Source: Xestospongia bergquistia
Lineage: Eukaryota; Porifera; Demospongiae; Haplosclerida; Petrosiidae
Direction of reading: 5' to 3'
Assembly: GCA_963965975.1 (NCBI GenBank)
Contig: OZ014413.1
Coordinates: forward strand, 7,714,501 to 7,778,500
Length of the DNA: 64,000 nucleotides
Below the pieces are notes generated by a model. The model ran no database searches. It saw nothing but the letters and a program-made list of their open reading frames with translations, and was not told where the DNA came from. Of the stretch, positions 43,551 through 54,136 are shown piece by piece. The translations under genes and the position numbers were made by a program. Within the stretch, counting starts at the first letter, position 1. The number at the start of each line of letters is the position of its first letter.

Positions 43551-45227
43551 ATGGCAGAGAAGGATTCTTTTAGTTCTTATTTTAAAAGAAAATATCAATT
43601 TTCTTGTGTTCGCAATAAAGGTATTTTCGTAGTTCTAATATGGAGTCTTCTTCAAACCAGTGTTATTGTCATAATAGGGGGCCTTTCAAATGTGTTTATA
43701 ACACAGTTTTCCTACATAATATTTGCTGTGATTGGACTTTACTATCTTTTCTATCCTCTCTTTGGTTTATTGGGTGAAAAATGGGTAAGATATAAAGTGA
43801 TGATGACTGGATCAATATTGCTCTGTGTAGGATTCATCATGGTTTTGATCAGCTTAATTATTGTTTACTTATTTGATATCCATGGTTTTAAAGCAGTCCT
43901 TATAGCACTTTTTGTGACATTTCCCTTCTTTATTGGACAAGGTATATTTGAAGCTAATGTGATCCAGTTTGGTACTGATCAACTTAGGTTTTCTTCGTCT
44001 GGAGAGTTTAGTAGTTTTGTTTACTGGTTTTTGTTTGTCTATTATTGTCCATTAGCATTAATCTTACTGATGGCATCTATTGTTCAAACATTTGTTCAAG
44101 AAGATACTAAATATTTTGTTGCAGCTGTTGTTTTCGGTTCTGGCACAATCACTATTTTAATTGCTCAATTGTCTGCCTGTTGTCTTAAACAATATTTAGA
44201 TATTGAACCAGCTCAACACAACAATCCTATTAAGGTTATCTGGAGAGTGTTGATGTATGCTTGGAAACATAAAAAGCCAACGAGACGTAGTACCTTCACT
44301 TATGGAGAATCACCTCCTTCAAGACTAGACCTAGGTAAAGAGAGATACGGAGGGCCATTCACTACTGAACAGGTTGAGGATGTAAGAACCTTTCTATATA
44401 TTGTTGGCATTTTTGTGGGAACTTTTGGTTATGCATTTTCTAACACTACAAAAGCTAATCTCTCTATGCAATACAAACAATTTCTACAACAAAATGATGG
44501 ATATAGTTTTATTGAAATTATGATATTGGAATATCCTCTAACTATTCCATATAATGTAGTCTCCATTGCTGTTCTTATCCATCAGTTTGTTATTGTTCCT
44601 TTTTACCCTCAGTATATTCTTAGTATGTTGAAACATGTGTGGATTGGATTAATTGCATTGTTAACAGAACTAGTAATAACATCTGTTATAAGCTACATGA
44701 TTAATAGAGATATAAGAAGTGCCTTAACATCAAATATAATGGATGACATCTGTTTGAGCTCTACCAATGGATCTCTTTTAAATCAACTTGATTCATATGA
44801 CCTTACACTACCATATTATATAATGGTTGTCCCTCAGTTTTTTATTGGGATAAGTACATTTCTTGTTCGTTTTGCAATCTTTGAATTTATTCTAGCTCAA
44901 GGTCCTCGTGCTATGCAAGGACTCTTAGTTGGTGTTTGGTTCATGCACCTAAGTATTTATTGTGTCCAATTAACTTTGTCTAAGTCATATTTAAGTTGTC
45001 ACTGGCAATATTATGCTGTTATAACTGGTGTTGTGTTGATTTCAGTCATCAGTTATACTATTGCTGCATATAAATACAAATATAGACAACGTAATGAACT
45101 ATCTGATGTTAATGAGAGAGTTATCATTACACAATATACTGAGAGACAGCTAGACAATAGGGAAATAAATTCTATAGAAGAAATGGATGTTTGTTATACA
45201 ACGTTTCATTTAATATCTAAATCTTAA
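43551..45227 (+). CDS. POT/SLC15-like transporter, type b
   Basis: Single-exon, 558 residues, ATG 43551 (MAEKDSFSSYFKRKYQFSCV). Full set of family marks: GEKWVRYKV, FEANVIQFGTDQLRF, CCLKQYLDIEPAQHNNPIKV, the central loop (here RRSTFTYGESPPSRLDLGK, Ala to Thr), YGGPFTTEQVEDV, helix-10 FEFILAQGPRAMQG, tail KYKYRQRNELSDVNERV and type-b end NREINSIEEMDVCYTTFHLI. TM3-4 linker of the LFDIHGFKAVL form. Its 3' flank contains TTCTTGACAGTTAAAGAAACCC followed by a long (TA)n, as at 58208 and 63791. Its sister is 56532, about 13 kb away, with matching transposase relic and flanks on both sides. Confidence 0.92.
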   Translation: MAEKDSFSSYFKRKYQFSCVRNKGIFVVLIWSLLQTSVIVIIGGLSNVFITQFSYIIFAVIGLYYLFYPLFGLLGEKWVRYKVMMTGSILLCVGFIMVLISLIIVYLFDIHGFKAVLIALFVTFPFFIGQGIFEANVIQFGTDQLRFSSSGEFSSFVYWFLFVYYCPLALILLMASIVQTFVQEDTKYFVAAVVFGSGTITILIAQLSACCLKQYLDIEPAQHNNPIKVIWRVLMYAWKHKKPTRRSTFTYGESPPSRLDLGKERYGGPFTTEQVEDVRTFLYIVGIFVGTFGYAFSNTTKANLSMQYKQFLQQNDGYSFIEIMILEYPLTIPYNVVSIAVLIHQFVIVPFYPQYILSMLKHVWIGLIALLTELVITSVISYMINRDIRSALTSNIMDDICLSSTNGSLLNQLDSYDLTLPYYIMVVPQFFIGISTFLVRFAIFEFILAQGPRAMQGLLVGVWFMHLSIYCVQLTLSKSYLSCHWQYYAVITGVVLISVISYTIAAYKYKYRQRNELSDVNERVIITQYTERQLDNREINSIEEMDVCYTTFHLISKS

Positions 45228-45259
45228 TAACTGCATTTCTTGACAGTTAAAGAAACCCT

Positions 45260-45308
<49 letters not shown>

Positions 45309-46114
45309 TCTTTTAGTACAATAATTTCGTTTATTTTTATATTTAAATTAATAGTATATTTTTCAGAAACTAAGAACTAAGGCTTATACTTAACCTGTAA
45401 GCTATAGTTGTCAAAATTTTGAAATGTTAAGTAATTACTATTTTATAGTTATTACAATATTTTTAACAGTTATTATATAATTGTCAAGTTAAATTGTGAT
45501 AAGTAATACGTCTACATTACTAATTGTTCTAGATTACATATTTGTCATAACTTTGCTTTGTGTCCTAGCACTTGTTTATGACAATTAGGAAAAGAGCCTG
45601 TCAAATAGTTTTCTAAATTTCAATGAATCAGTTAAAATAACCAATTTCTTTAGATAGTATATATATTAATAAAGTATCTAATGTCAATGAGATAGGTATT
45701 ATTCAAACAATAAATGTCTGGACATCAAAGAAATAAATGCTCTGCTGTTGACTAAAGCTGAATATCCCAAACATTTTATCATGAGATTGCAAAGGCGGAT
45801 CTAGGGGTGTGTGCCTGGGTTGCACAGGCACCCCTTTTTATTCTATAATAATATTCATGGTCAAGCATCAAGTCACACCTTGTGGTATATAATTATTAAT
45901 TTAAGTATATTCATAGCAAACACACCTTAAAATTAAAAGGTGTGCTATGGATAATAAATAATATGAATATTTATTAGGTTTGTGCACCCGGTGGTTCAGA
46001 TCATACTGAATTTACTTGATTAGGCTGTATGGTGGTCTAAAACACACTGAATTTAGACAAAGAATCAACAATAGCCTTAACAATTCCAGTTGCATTAATA
46101 TATAAGAACTTTAG
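45228..46114. other. Spacer with (TA)n and MITE
   Basis: (TA)n at 45263-45302, then sequence similar to 58550-59840 (TTTGTTTCTTTTAGTACA, AATTGTCAAGTTAAATTGTG, ACATTACTAATTGTTCTAGA). The MITE at 45803-45992 is listed separately. The equivalent spacer at 58.5-59.4 kb has extra sequence (58640-58860 and 59020-59330) not present here. Confidence 0.65.
45803..45992. mobile_element. MITE-like element, copy 1
   Basis: About 190 bp, same element as 59413-59592 but in the opposite orientation. It begins AGGGGTGTGTGCCTGGGTTG, then CACAGGCACCCC, and ends ATTAGGTTTGTGCACCCGGT. No coding capacity. Confidence 0.75.
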
Positions 46115-46219
46115 GTCAAGGATATGCATGTGCTTCAATAATAGGGACGTTGACAATGGCAACAATTGCATAGTTAATTAGCCTCAGTTGATCATGAGAT
46201 CGGTATTTTGGGTCAATAT

Positions 46220-46284
<65 letters not shown>
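46115..46284. other. Locally inverted segment plus (TACA)n(TA)n
   Basis: 46115-46207 is the reverse complement of 60021-60107 (for example ATGCATGTGCTTCAATAA and TTAATTAGCCTCAGTTGATC here), whereas the sequences on both sides are collinear between the two spacers. A (TACA)n(TA)n tract at about 46220-46284 lies on the opposite side of the segment from the (TA)n of the other copy, so segment and microsatellite inverted together. Confidence 0.85.
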
Positions 46285-46287
<3 letters not shown>

Positions 46288-47640
46288 TTTGGTATAAATT
46301 TTACAACCCTTTGTTGATGATCTAAACACTCTTGCAACAACTGGAATTACTGTTACTGTTGAAGGAAGAACATGAACATTCAAAGGAGAATTATTAACAT
46401 TTTTAGCGAATAATTTAGTAAGCAATGATCTCAGTGGTTTTAAGAAGTCTTTTTCATTTTCATATCGTTGTTGTCGAACATGCCTAGTAACACTTTAAAC
46501 TAGTTTCTATCAGAATCTTTTGATATCAGAACAGAAAGTAGTCATTTGAGGCATATTGAAATGTTGGATGGTGATGTAAGTAATCATTATTCAAAAACAT
46601 ATGGCATCAATAAATGATCGTCTCTACTTGATGTTAAGTATTTCAACATGTTTGAAGGTCACGATGCTATGTATGATATTCTTAAAGGGATAGCATCTTT
46701 GGAGATTAAACTTTTGCTTTCACAACTAATTGTAAATGGTTTGTTTACCCTTGGGTGAATTGAATGACTGACTTTTGAATTTCAACTTTGGTTATTCTAA
46801 AAATGATAAGCCTGTGACTATTTTCAGTCAATGTTTAAATAGTGATACAAACAAACCATTAAGAGCAACTGAACTTGTTACTTCTTGTTTGAATTTTAAC
46901 TTTTCTTAATTGCTTACAAAATTCCTGAAACACTGTTCATGTTTCTTTTTGTTAAGGAAGATAATTGACATTGTCCTATGGCCAGTAGTCTCTACAGGTC
47001 TTTGTTCATTATTCAAGCTTATAATTAGTGAGCATCGTCTTCTATTTGTAAACTCGTATGGTATTTGCATACCTAAAATGCATTTCCTAGTGCATTATCC
47101 TGCTCAAATGGTAATGATAGTTCCTATGGTGAGCACCTGAACTATTCGTCATAAAGCAAAGCTTAACTTTTTCAAAAAGGCCTCTCACCTTGGATAATCA
47201 TCATCAAAGATGGATGTGTTATGAATTAGCAGGAGGTGCATTTTTACATACTCCTCTTGAATGTGGTCCAACTAGAAGTAGAAAAGGTATAAATCAAGTA
47301 AAAGACATTTACCAAAAATATTTACGACTGTTTAATTAGTGTTGTACTTAACGTAAGATTGGATTACACAATTTTCAGACCAACATGGGTATGTAAAAAT
47401 AGCATTATATATCAAAACAACAATGCTTATCTTATGACAGGTACAGATGGATTAGATCATTTATTGTATCATTTAAATGAAGTATTGGTCATAGGTGGTG
47501 ACATGCTTATTTTTTGGTTTCATCATGTAATGTACTTTATTTTGATAGCCATTATAATGCCTATGTCATTCTGTTTCTTCACACCATTCAATAATATCTG
47601 ATTTATGTGATTATAATGCTTATCATGGTCATTAACTAAC
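46285..47640 (+). pseudogene. tnp2/Transposase_21-like transposase relic, copy 1
   Basis: Decayed gene recognisable in pieces: VDDLNTLATTGITVTVEG, LTFLANNLVSNDLSGFKKSF (the conserved 'ADNLGxHxIGGF' region), a damaged HDAMHDILEG equivalent near 46655-46710, CFFLLRKIIDIVLWPVVST, SEHRLLFVNSYGICIPKMHF, LVHYPAQMVMIVPMV, FFKKASHLG-like and HHQRWMCYELAGGAFLHTPL in other frames, and the last part VLVIGGDMLIFWFHH. This family of uncharacterised transposase-domain proteins is common in aquatic animal genomes; I relate it to tnp2/Transposase_21 only tentatively. Many stops and shifts. Copy 2 at 60108-61490 is almost identical. Confidence 0.75.
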
Positions 47641-48210
47641 AGATGGTTTGACTTATATTTATCTAAGACACTATGCTATATAAACTAATATTGTTGTTCT
47701 CCTTTTTACTAATTTGTTTTAATAATGAGACAACATTGTTATTTTGATGTTAAACTACCTAACCTTGTTATAGTGCCAGTCAGTCAACAGGGTAGCTTCA
47801 ACCAACTTAGTTACATTAACCCATTTTAGTTAAAATTACCCAGGAGTGTCACTTCAATTACCGGTAAGTTAGATTTGTATCATAGTTGATACAACCATTG
47901 TAGGTAGTTTCAACCCTGTGTTTTTTGCCGTATATGCATTTCTATAGAGATTATTAATTATTACTCACCAATTGATAAGGTTACAACATAATAGTGCTCC
48001 TTTAGAATTTGGAGACCTCAGGGAATATCCCTGGTTGCTCTCTTTTTGGTTAGCCTGCACACAATACACAACTGGAAATCAATGATATTAATGCTGAGCT
48101 CTTGACAAAAGCTAAATAAACTAAACATTCTTCAATTTTAAATATGTACAATTTTTCCACCTTTTAAAAGGAAGCATCTTATATATTTAGGGTCTTCGTG
48201 TACATATAAA
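47641..48210. other. Upstream spacer of copy 48286
   Basis: Nearly identical to 61490-62050. It holds a hairpin-element arm (47938-47982), the palindrome GGGAATATCCCT (48014-48025), and AAGCATCTTATATATTTAGG before the promoter block. No gene. Confidence 0.6.
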
Positions 48211-48285
48211 ATATTATTATAATAACAGTCAATTCCACTCCAAATTCTATCGGTCAGCAATCAAGTCATTGGTTAACTCAAGTAA
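48211..48285 (+). promoter_or_regulatory. Subfamily-C proximal block (at copy 48286)
   Basis: TATTATTATAATAACAGTCA, ATTCCACTCCAAATTCTATC, GGTCAGCAATCAAGTCATTG, then GTTAACTCAAGTAAATG. Twin of 62051-62126. Confidence 0.55.
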
Positions 48286-49949
48286 ATGACAGAGAAGGAT
48301 TCTTTTAGTTCTTATTATAAACGAAAATATCGATTTTCCTGTGTTCCCAAAAAAGGTATTTTCGTAGTTCTAATATGGGGTCTTCTTCAAACCAGTATTA
48401 CTGTCATATCAGGGGGCCTTTCAAATGTGTTTGTAACACAGTTTTCCTATAAAATATTTGCTGTGATTGGACTTTACTACCTTTTCTATCCTCTCTTTGG
48501 TTTATTGGGTGAAAAATGGGTAAGATATGAAGTGATGATGGCTGGATCAATATTGCTCTGCATAGGATTCATCATAGTTTTGATTAGCCTAACTATAGTG
48601 TACTTAAATGATATCCATGGCACTAAATCAGTCGTTATAGTTCTTGTTGGGACTTTCCCTTCTTTATTAGACAAGGCATATTTGAATCTAATGTGATCCA
48701 GTTTGGTACTGATCAACTTAGGTTTTCTTCGTCTGGAGACTTTAGTAGTTTTGTCTACTATTTTTTGTATGTCTATTATTGTCCACTAACATTAATCTTA
48801 CTGATGGCATCTATTGTTCAAACATTTGTTCAAGAAGATACTAAGTATTATTTGCAGCTGCTGTTTTCAGTTCTGGCACAATCATTATTTTAATTGCTCT
48901 CTTGTCTGCTTGTTGTCTTAAACAATATTTAGATATTGAACCAGCTCAACACAACAATCCTATTAAGCTTATCTGGAGAGTGCTGATGTATGCTTGGAAG
49001 CATAAAAAGCCAATGAGACGTAGTGCCTTCACTTATGGAGAATCACCTCCCTCAAGACTAGACCTAGGTAAAGAGAGATATGGAGGGCCATTACTACTGA
49101 ACAGGTTGAGGATGTCAGAACCTTTCTATATATTGTTGGCATTTTTGTGGGAACTTTTGGTTATGCATTCCCTGACACTACAAAAGCTAATCTCTCTATG
49201 CAATATAAACAATTTCTACAACAAAATGATACATCTAGTTTTATTGAAATTATGATATTGGAATATCCTCTAACTATTCCATATAGTGTAGTCTCCATTG
49301 CTGTTCTTATCTATCAGTTTGTTATTGTTCCTTTTTTCCCTCAGTATATTCTTAGTATGTTGAAACGTGTGTGGATTGGATTAATTGCATTGTTAACAGA
49401 ACTAGTAATAACATCTGTTATAATCTACATGATTAATAGAGATATAAGAAGTGTCTTAACATCAAATATAATGGATGACATCTGTTTGAAATTTACCAAT
49501 GGATCTCTTTTAAATCAACTTGATTCATATGACCTTACACTACTATATTATATAATGGCTGTCCCTCAGTTTTTTATTGGGATAAGTACATTTCTTGTTC
49601 AATTTACAATCTTTGAATTTATTCTAGCTCAAGGTCCTCGTGCTATGCAAGGACTTTTAGTTGGAGTTTGGTTCATGCAACTAAGTATTTATTGTGTCCG
49701 ATTAACTTTGTCTAACTCGTACTTAAGTTGTTACTGGCAATATTATGCTGTTACAACTGGTGTTGTGTTTTTCCTGTCATCTGTTATACTATTATTGCAT
49801 ATAAATACAAGTATAGACAACGTAATGAGCTATCTGATGTCAATGAGAGATTTATCATTACAGAATATACTGAGAGACTACTAGATGCTGAAGAGATATA
49901 TTCTACAAAAGAAGAAATTAGTGTTTCTCATCAGAAAATTCCTTTGTAA
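48286..49949 (+). pseudogene. POT-like transporter, type c, four frameshifts
   Basis: ATG 48286 (MTEKDSFSSYYKRKYRFSCV, PKKG variant shared only with 62127). Single-base losses are seen in helix 4 (near 48655, TFPFF codons), in helix 6 (near 48850, YFVAA codons), in the central loop (near 49092, GGPFTT codons) and in helix 12 (near 49770). Between them the family sequence is well preserved: GEKWVRYEV, QFGTDQLRFSSSGDF, CCLKQYLDIEPAQHNNPIKL, TYGESPPSRLDLGKERYGGP, FEFILAQGPRAMQG and the tail ending EEIYSTKEEISVSHQK (type c). Several independent hits in an otherwise fresh copy indicate a pseudogene and not an assembly error. Confidence 0.93.
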
Positions 49950-52414
49950 TTGTCAAAATTTGTATTTAAGAAGTAATTTTGGAGTCTGAATAATTTAGCA
50001 TCTAATAAAACCAATTGGTGTAGGCTTATGTCAAATGTCTATCTGCTATTCTTGTCATAGTTGCTATGAGTTAAATTGTGATAAGTAATAAACCAATACA
50101 ATGAACATTGTGGTAAGTATATATTCCTTCAGAGATTATAATAGATTTATGATTTTGTATACAATAAAGTATAATATGTCTCTTTGTAGGTACAAATATA
50201 ATTTTCTACATGTACATGACCATTTAATTAGGGTGTAGCATAACAAGACTGCACACTTGTCATAAGCTTCCTTTGTGGCCTAACATAACCTTATTTATTT
50301 ATTTATTTATGACATTTAGGAAGATAGCAGCAAACGGAAATTTGTATACAATAAATAATTATAATGATGTCAAATAGCTGACTATGCACTAATGAAACAG
50401 GAAGTCTACAACATTAAAATAGCTGATATTGAATTTTATTAAAATTAAAAATATATAGCTAAAGAAGCTTGGAACATGCCTGTAACAAAGCATGCTAGTG
50501 AAAAATAAATTGAAATAAGCTATCCAAATTAACGAATTATATGTATACAGAAAAATGAGAAAAGTCTTTTTTTTTGATAGTAAACCTATTCAATACTTAT
50601 TTAGATATGTAGTAATTTCAATTCACAAATAAAAGTCAGGTCTTTGGGAACAAATAATAAAAAATCCTCAGCATAATAGTTGTATAAGACGATACAGTAT
50701 GGACAAGGCAACTATTTGTAATTTCTTAGGTTAATATAAGCTAATTAATTTTACTGGCTTCAAGTCTGTGAGTGTAGATGTTACTGTTGCAGATTTAGTT
50801 TTGTAGAATGCGGTAGTCAATAAAACATGATTATTCCATTTTCTCAGCTTTATCAATTAGAGACAGAGTATAGCAAGATGAATGACCATTCAATAGAAAT
50901 AGTAATTGATGAAGCTTAACATGTGGTTAAAAATGATGTCTTAACTATTCAGTGAACAAACAGTTTACCAAATAACACTGACGGCCGTAAGTATTTTATC
51001 AATAGTCACATCTTGCAAACAAATGAAGAAAGAAGCTCATTAATTATTATTAAAAATATTTTACATTTTGCAAAATAAAATGAAAAACAAGACTCAAGAA
51101 TGAGTTTTCTATATACAAGCTTTTAAATCCCATTGTCTTATGGCTAATAGTTATAGGTGTGAAATAGAAAGTCAGATGATTGGCCATTTTTTTATTTCTT
51201 TGACAGTGCATAGCCTTGATAAATGAGATATTGCAAGCAAAAGCAGAGATATTTATACAAACTTATAGCAATGATGTTTTAGAGGATCTTGTTCAAGAGC
51301 TAAAATCTTAAAGCAATTCATGCATCAAATATCTGGGAAAGATTCTGCCTCCTCTCGATCTCCTTCGCAAATTTAAATGTAAACTAAAACCTCCTTTTCC
51401 TAACCTCTGTATTCCTTATGCATTTTTTGCACTATTCCTGTAACAGAAGCTAAGGCCATTTAAATTAATTAAACATTACTTATGTTCAACCATGACACAG
51501 GATAGACTGACAGATCTAGAGATCTTAGCCATTTAGAGTGACCTTTCTAAAACATTTATATAACTTTAATCGCATTATTAACATCATTGCTTATCAAATG
51601 GCCAGAACTCCCCCTCAGTAGGCCCGCTTACAGTTACAGCAGTTTTTAGTCCTTGATGTCACTTAATGCAAATTGCATACCACAAACTCCTACATATGTA
51701 TTGAGAATGTTCATATAATAATTGTCTAAGTAAATTCTAATTTATATAGTGAATATTTTACAAACCTCATGCAAGTACAGTCATGTCACTAAAGAAAGTT
51801 TTTTTTTATATACTGTAATATTTGTTATGACCATATAACAACCTTTATAGCATGTTCTAAGTCATTTGATGATTAGTATAATTTCAATCAGACTTTCTGC
51901 TTTCAGACTGGTCAACTGATATCAGTGTCTTTGAGGATATTTTTAATTTGAGTTAGTAGTCAGCTATTACTAAAAGAAAATTTAGGATTTTTTAAAATCC
52001 TGTATTCCTTTATGATGGTAGTAAACATACAACAAGTGGTTTAAAACACACTGAATTTAGACAAAGAATTGGATACCTCAACAATGCCAGTTGCATTAAA
52101 TTTAATATATAGATTTGTACTAAAAATTACACATATAAATTTATCAATTGGTGAATAATAATTAATAATCTCAATAGAAATGCATATATATATATATATA
52201 TATATATATTACTCACCAATTGATATATAAGTTTATAACAAAGTGTATGAGGCTCCTTTAGAATGTGGTAAGATAACTGGACATCCATGATATAAATGCT
52301 GTGCTGTTAACAAAAATAAACATTCCTTAATTGTTAATATATATAATTTTCCACATTTAAAAGGAAGCTCCTTATATATATATATATATATATATATATG
52401 ATCTTCGTAAAATG
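49950..52414. other. Type-c 3' flank and type-a upstream spacer
   Basis: Similar over its length to 34209-36364. AATAAA candidate at 50163-50168. A two-armed hairpin element at 52138-52222 and (TA)n at 52182-52209 and 52376-52399. No gene; ORFs on the minus strand are shadows. Confidence 0.65.
52138..52222. repeat. Hairpin element with TATCAATTGGTGA arms, copy
   Basis: Left arm TTATCAATTGGTGAATAATA, then AATCTCAATAGAAATGCATA, (TA)n, and right arm ATTACTCACCAATTGATATA. Same structure as 39506-39622. Confidence 0.8.
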
Positions 52415-52483
52415 TTATAATAACAGTCACATCCACGCCCATTTCTATTGATCATCAATCAAGTGATCGGTTAACTCAAGTAA
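52415..52483 (+). promoter_or_regulatory. Subfamily-C proximal block (at gene 52484)
   Basis: TGTTATAATAACAGTCACAT, CCACGCCCATTTCTATTGAT, CAAGTGATCGGTTAACTCAA, GTAA before the ATG. Twin of 36365-36427. Confidence 0.55.
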
Positions 52484-54136
52484 ATGGCAGAGAAGGATTC
52501 TTTTAGTTCTTATTTTAAAAGAAAATATCAATTTTCTTGTGTTCGCAATAAAGGTATTTTCGTAGTTCTGATATGGAGTCTTCTTCAAACAACTGTTATT
52601 GACATATCAGGAGGAATTTCAAATGTGTTTGTAAAAGATTTTTCCTATGAGATATTTGCTGTGATTGGACTTTACTACCTTTTCTATCCTGTTTTTGGTT
52701 TACTGGGTGAAAAATGGGTAAGATATAAAGTGATGATGGCTGGATCAATATTGATCTGTGTAGGATTCATCATGGTTTTAATTGGCATAATTATTGTGTA
52801 CTTATTTGATATACATGGCACTAAATCAGTCATTATAGCACTTTTTGCGACATTTCCCTTCTTTATTGGACAAGGCATATTTGAAGCTAATATGATCCAA
52901 TTTGGTACTGATCAACTTAGGTTTTCTTCATCTGAAGAGTTTAGTAGTTTTGTCTACTGGTTTTTGTACACCTATTATTGTCCATTAGCATTAATCTTAC
53001 TGATGGCATCTATTGTTCAAACATTTGTTCAAAATGATACAAAGTATTTTGTCTTGGCTGTTAATTTGGGTTCTAGCACGGTCATTATTTTAATTGCTCT
53101 CTTGTCTGCCTGTTGTTTTAGGCGGTATTTAGATATTGAACCAGCTCAACACAATGATCCTCTTAAGCTTATCTGGAGAGTGTTGACATATGCTTGGAAA
53201 CATAAACAGCCAATGAGACGTAGTGCCTTCACTTATGGAGAATCACCTCCCTCCAGACTAGACCTAGGTAAAGAGAGATATGGAGGACCATTCACTACTG
53301 AACAGGTTGAGGATGTCAGAACCTTTCTATATATTGTTGGCATTTTTGTAGGAACTTTTGGTTATGCATTTTCTGACACTACAAAAGCTAATCTCTCTAT
53401 GCAATATAAACAATTTCTACAACAAAATGATACATCTAGTTTTATTGAAATTATGATATTGGAATATCCTCTAACTATTCCATATAGTGTAGTCTCCATT
53501 GCTGTTCTTATCCATCAGTTTGTTATTGTTCCTTTTTTTCCTCAGTATATTCTTAGTATGTTGAAACGTGTGTGGATTGGATTAATTGCATTGTTAACAG
53601 AACTAGTAATAACATCTGTTATAAGCTACATGATTAATAGAGATATAAAGAATGCCTTAACATCAAATATAACAGATGACATCTGTTTGACCTTTACGAA
53701 TGGATCTCTTTTAAATCAACTTGATTCATATGACCTTACGCTACCATATTATATAATGGTTGTCCCTCAGTTTTTTATTGGGATAAGTACATTTCTTGTT
53801 CATTTTGCAATCTTTGAATTTATTCTAGCTCAAGGTCCTCGTGCTATGCAAGGACTCTTAGTAGGTGTTTGGTTCATGCATCTAAGTATTTATTGCTTGC
53901 AATTAACTTTGTCTAACTCGTATTTAAGTTGTTACTGGCAATATTATGTTGTTACAACTGGTGTTGTGTTTTTTTCTGTCATCATTTTCACTGTTACTGC
54001 ATATAAATACAAATATAGACAACGTAATGAACTATCTGATGTTAATGAGAGAGTTATTATTACAGAATATACTGAGAGACTACTAGACTTTGAGGAAATG
54101 AATTCTCCAGAAGAAGAAATTATTGTTTCTCATTAG
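52484..54136 (+). CDS. POT/SLC15-like transporter, type a
   Basis: Single-exon, 550 residues, ATG 52484 (MAEKDSFSSYFKRKYQFSCV). It is the only intact type-a copy. Marks: GEKWVRYKV, FEANMIQFGTDQLRF, a helix-6 variant VLAVNLGSSTVIILIALL and CCFRRYLDIEPAQHNDPLKL that it shares only with the pseudogene at 36428, then RRSAFTYGESPPSRLDLGK, YGGPFTTEQVEDV, helix-10 FEFILAQGPRAMQG and tail KYKYRQRNELSDVNERV with the type-a end ERLLDFEEMNSPEEEIIVSH. The extracellular loop 9-10 keeps NIT and the cysteine (DDICLTF). Helix 12 reads VFFSVIIFTVTAYKYKY, slightly different from type b. Candidate AATAAA at 54344, about 0.2 kb behind the stop. Substrate unknown. Confidence 0.92.
   Translation: MAEKDSFSSYFKRKYQFSCVRNKGIFVVLIWSLLQTTVIDISGGISNVFVKDFSYEIFAVIGLYYLFYPVFGLLGEKWVRYKVMMAGSILICVGFIMVLIGIIIVYLFDIHGTKSVIIALFATFPFFIGQGIFEANMIQFGTDQLRFSSSEEFSSFVYWFLYTYYCPLALILLMASIVQTFVQNDTKYFVLAVNLGSSTVIILIALLSACCFRRYLDIEPAQHNDPLKLIWRVLTYAWKHKQPMRRSAFTYGESPPSRLDLGKERYGGPFTTEQVEDVRTFLYIVGIFVGTFGYAFSDTTKANLSMQYKQFLQQNDTSSFIEIMILEYPLTIPYSVVSIAVLIHQFVIVPFFPQYILSMLKRVWIGLIALLTELVITSVISYMINRDIKNALTSNITDDICLTFTNGSLLNQLDSYDLTLPYYIMVVPQFFIGISTFLVHFAIFEFILAQGPRAMQGLLVGVWFMHLSIYCLQLTLSNSYLSCYWQYYVVTTGVVFFSVIIFTVTAYKYKYRQRNELSDVNERVIITEYTERLLDFEEMNSPEEEIIVSH

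Noticed and set aside
52233..52442. Minus-strand ORF of 69 codons upstream of the gene at 52484.
   Set aside because: It consists of microsatellite-derived Tyr-Ile repeats and promoter sequence; no homology is recognisable. Similar minus-strand ORFs at 35839, 46116, 46213 and 58212 are microsatellite artefacts too.
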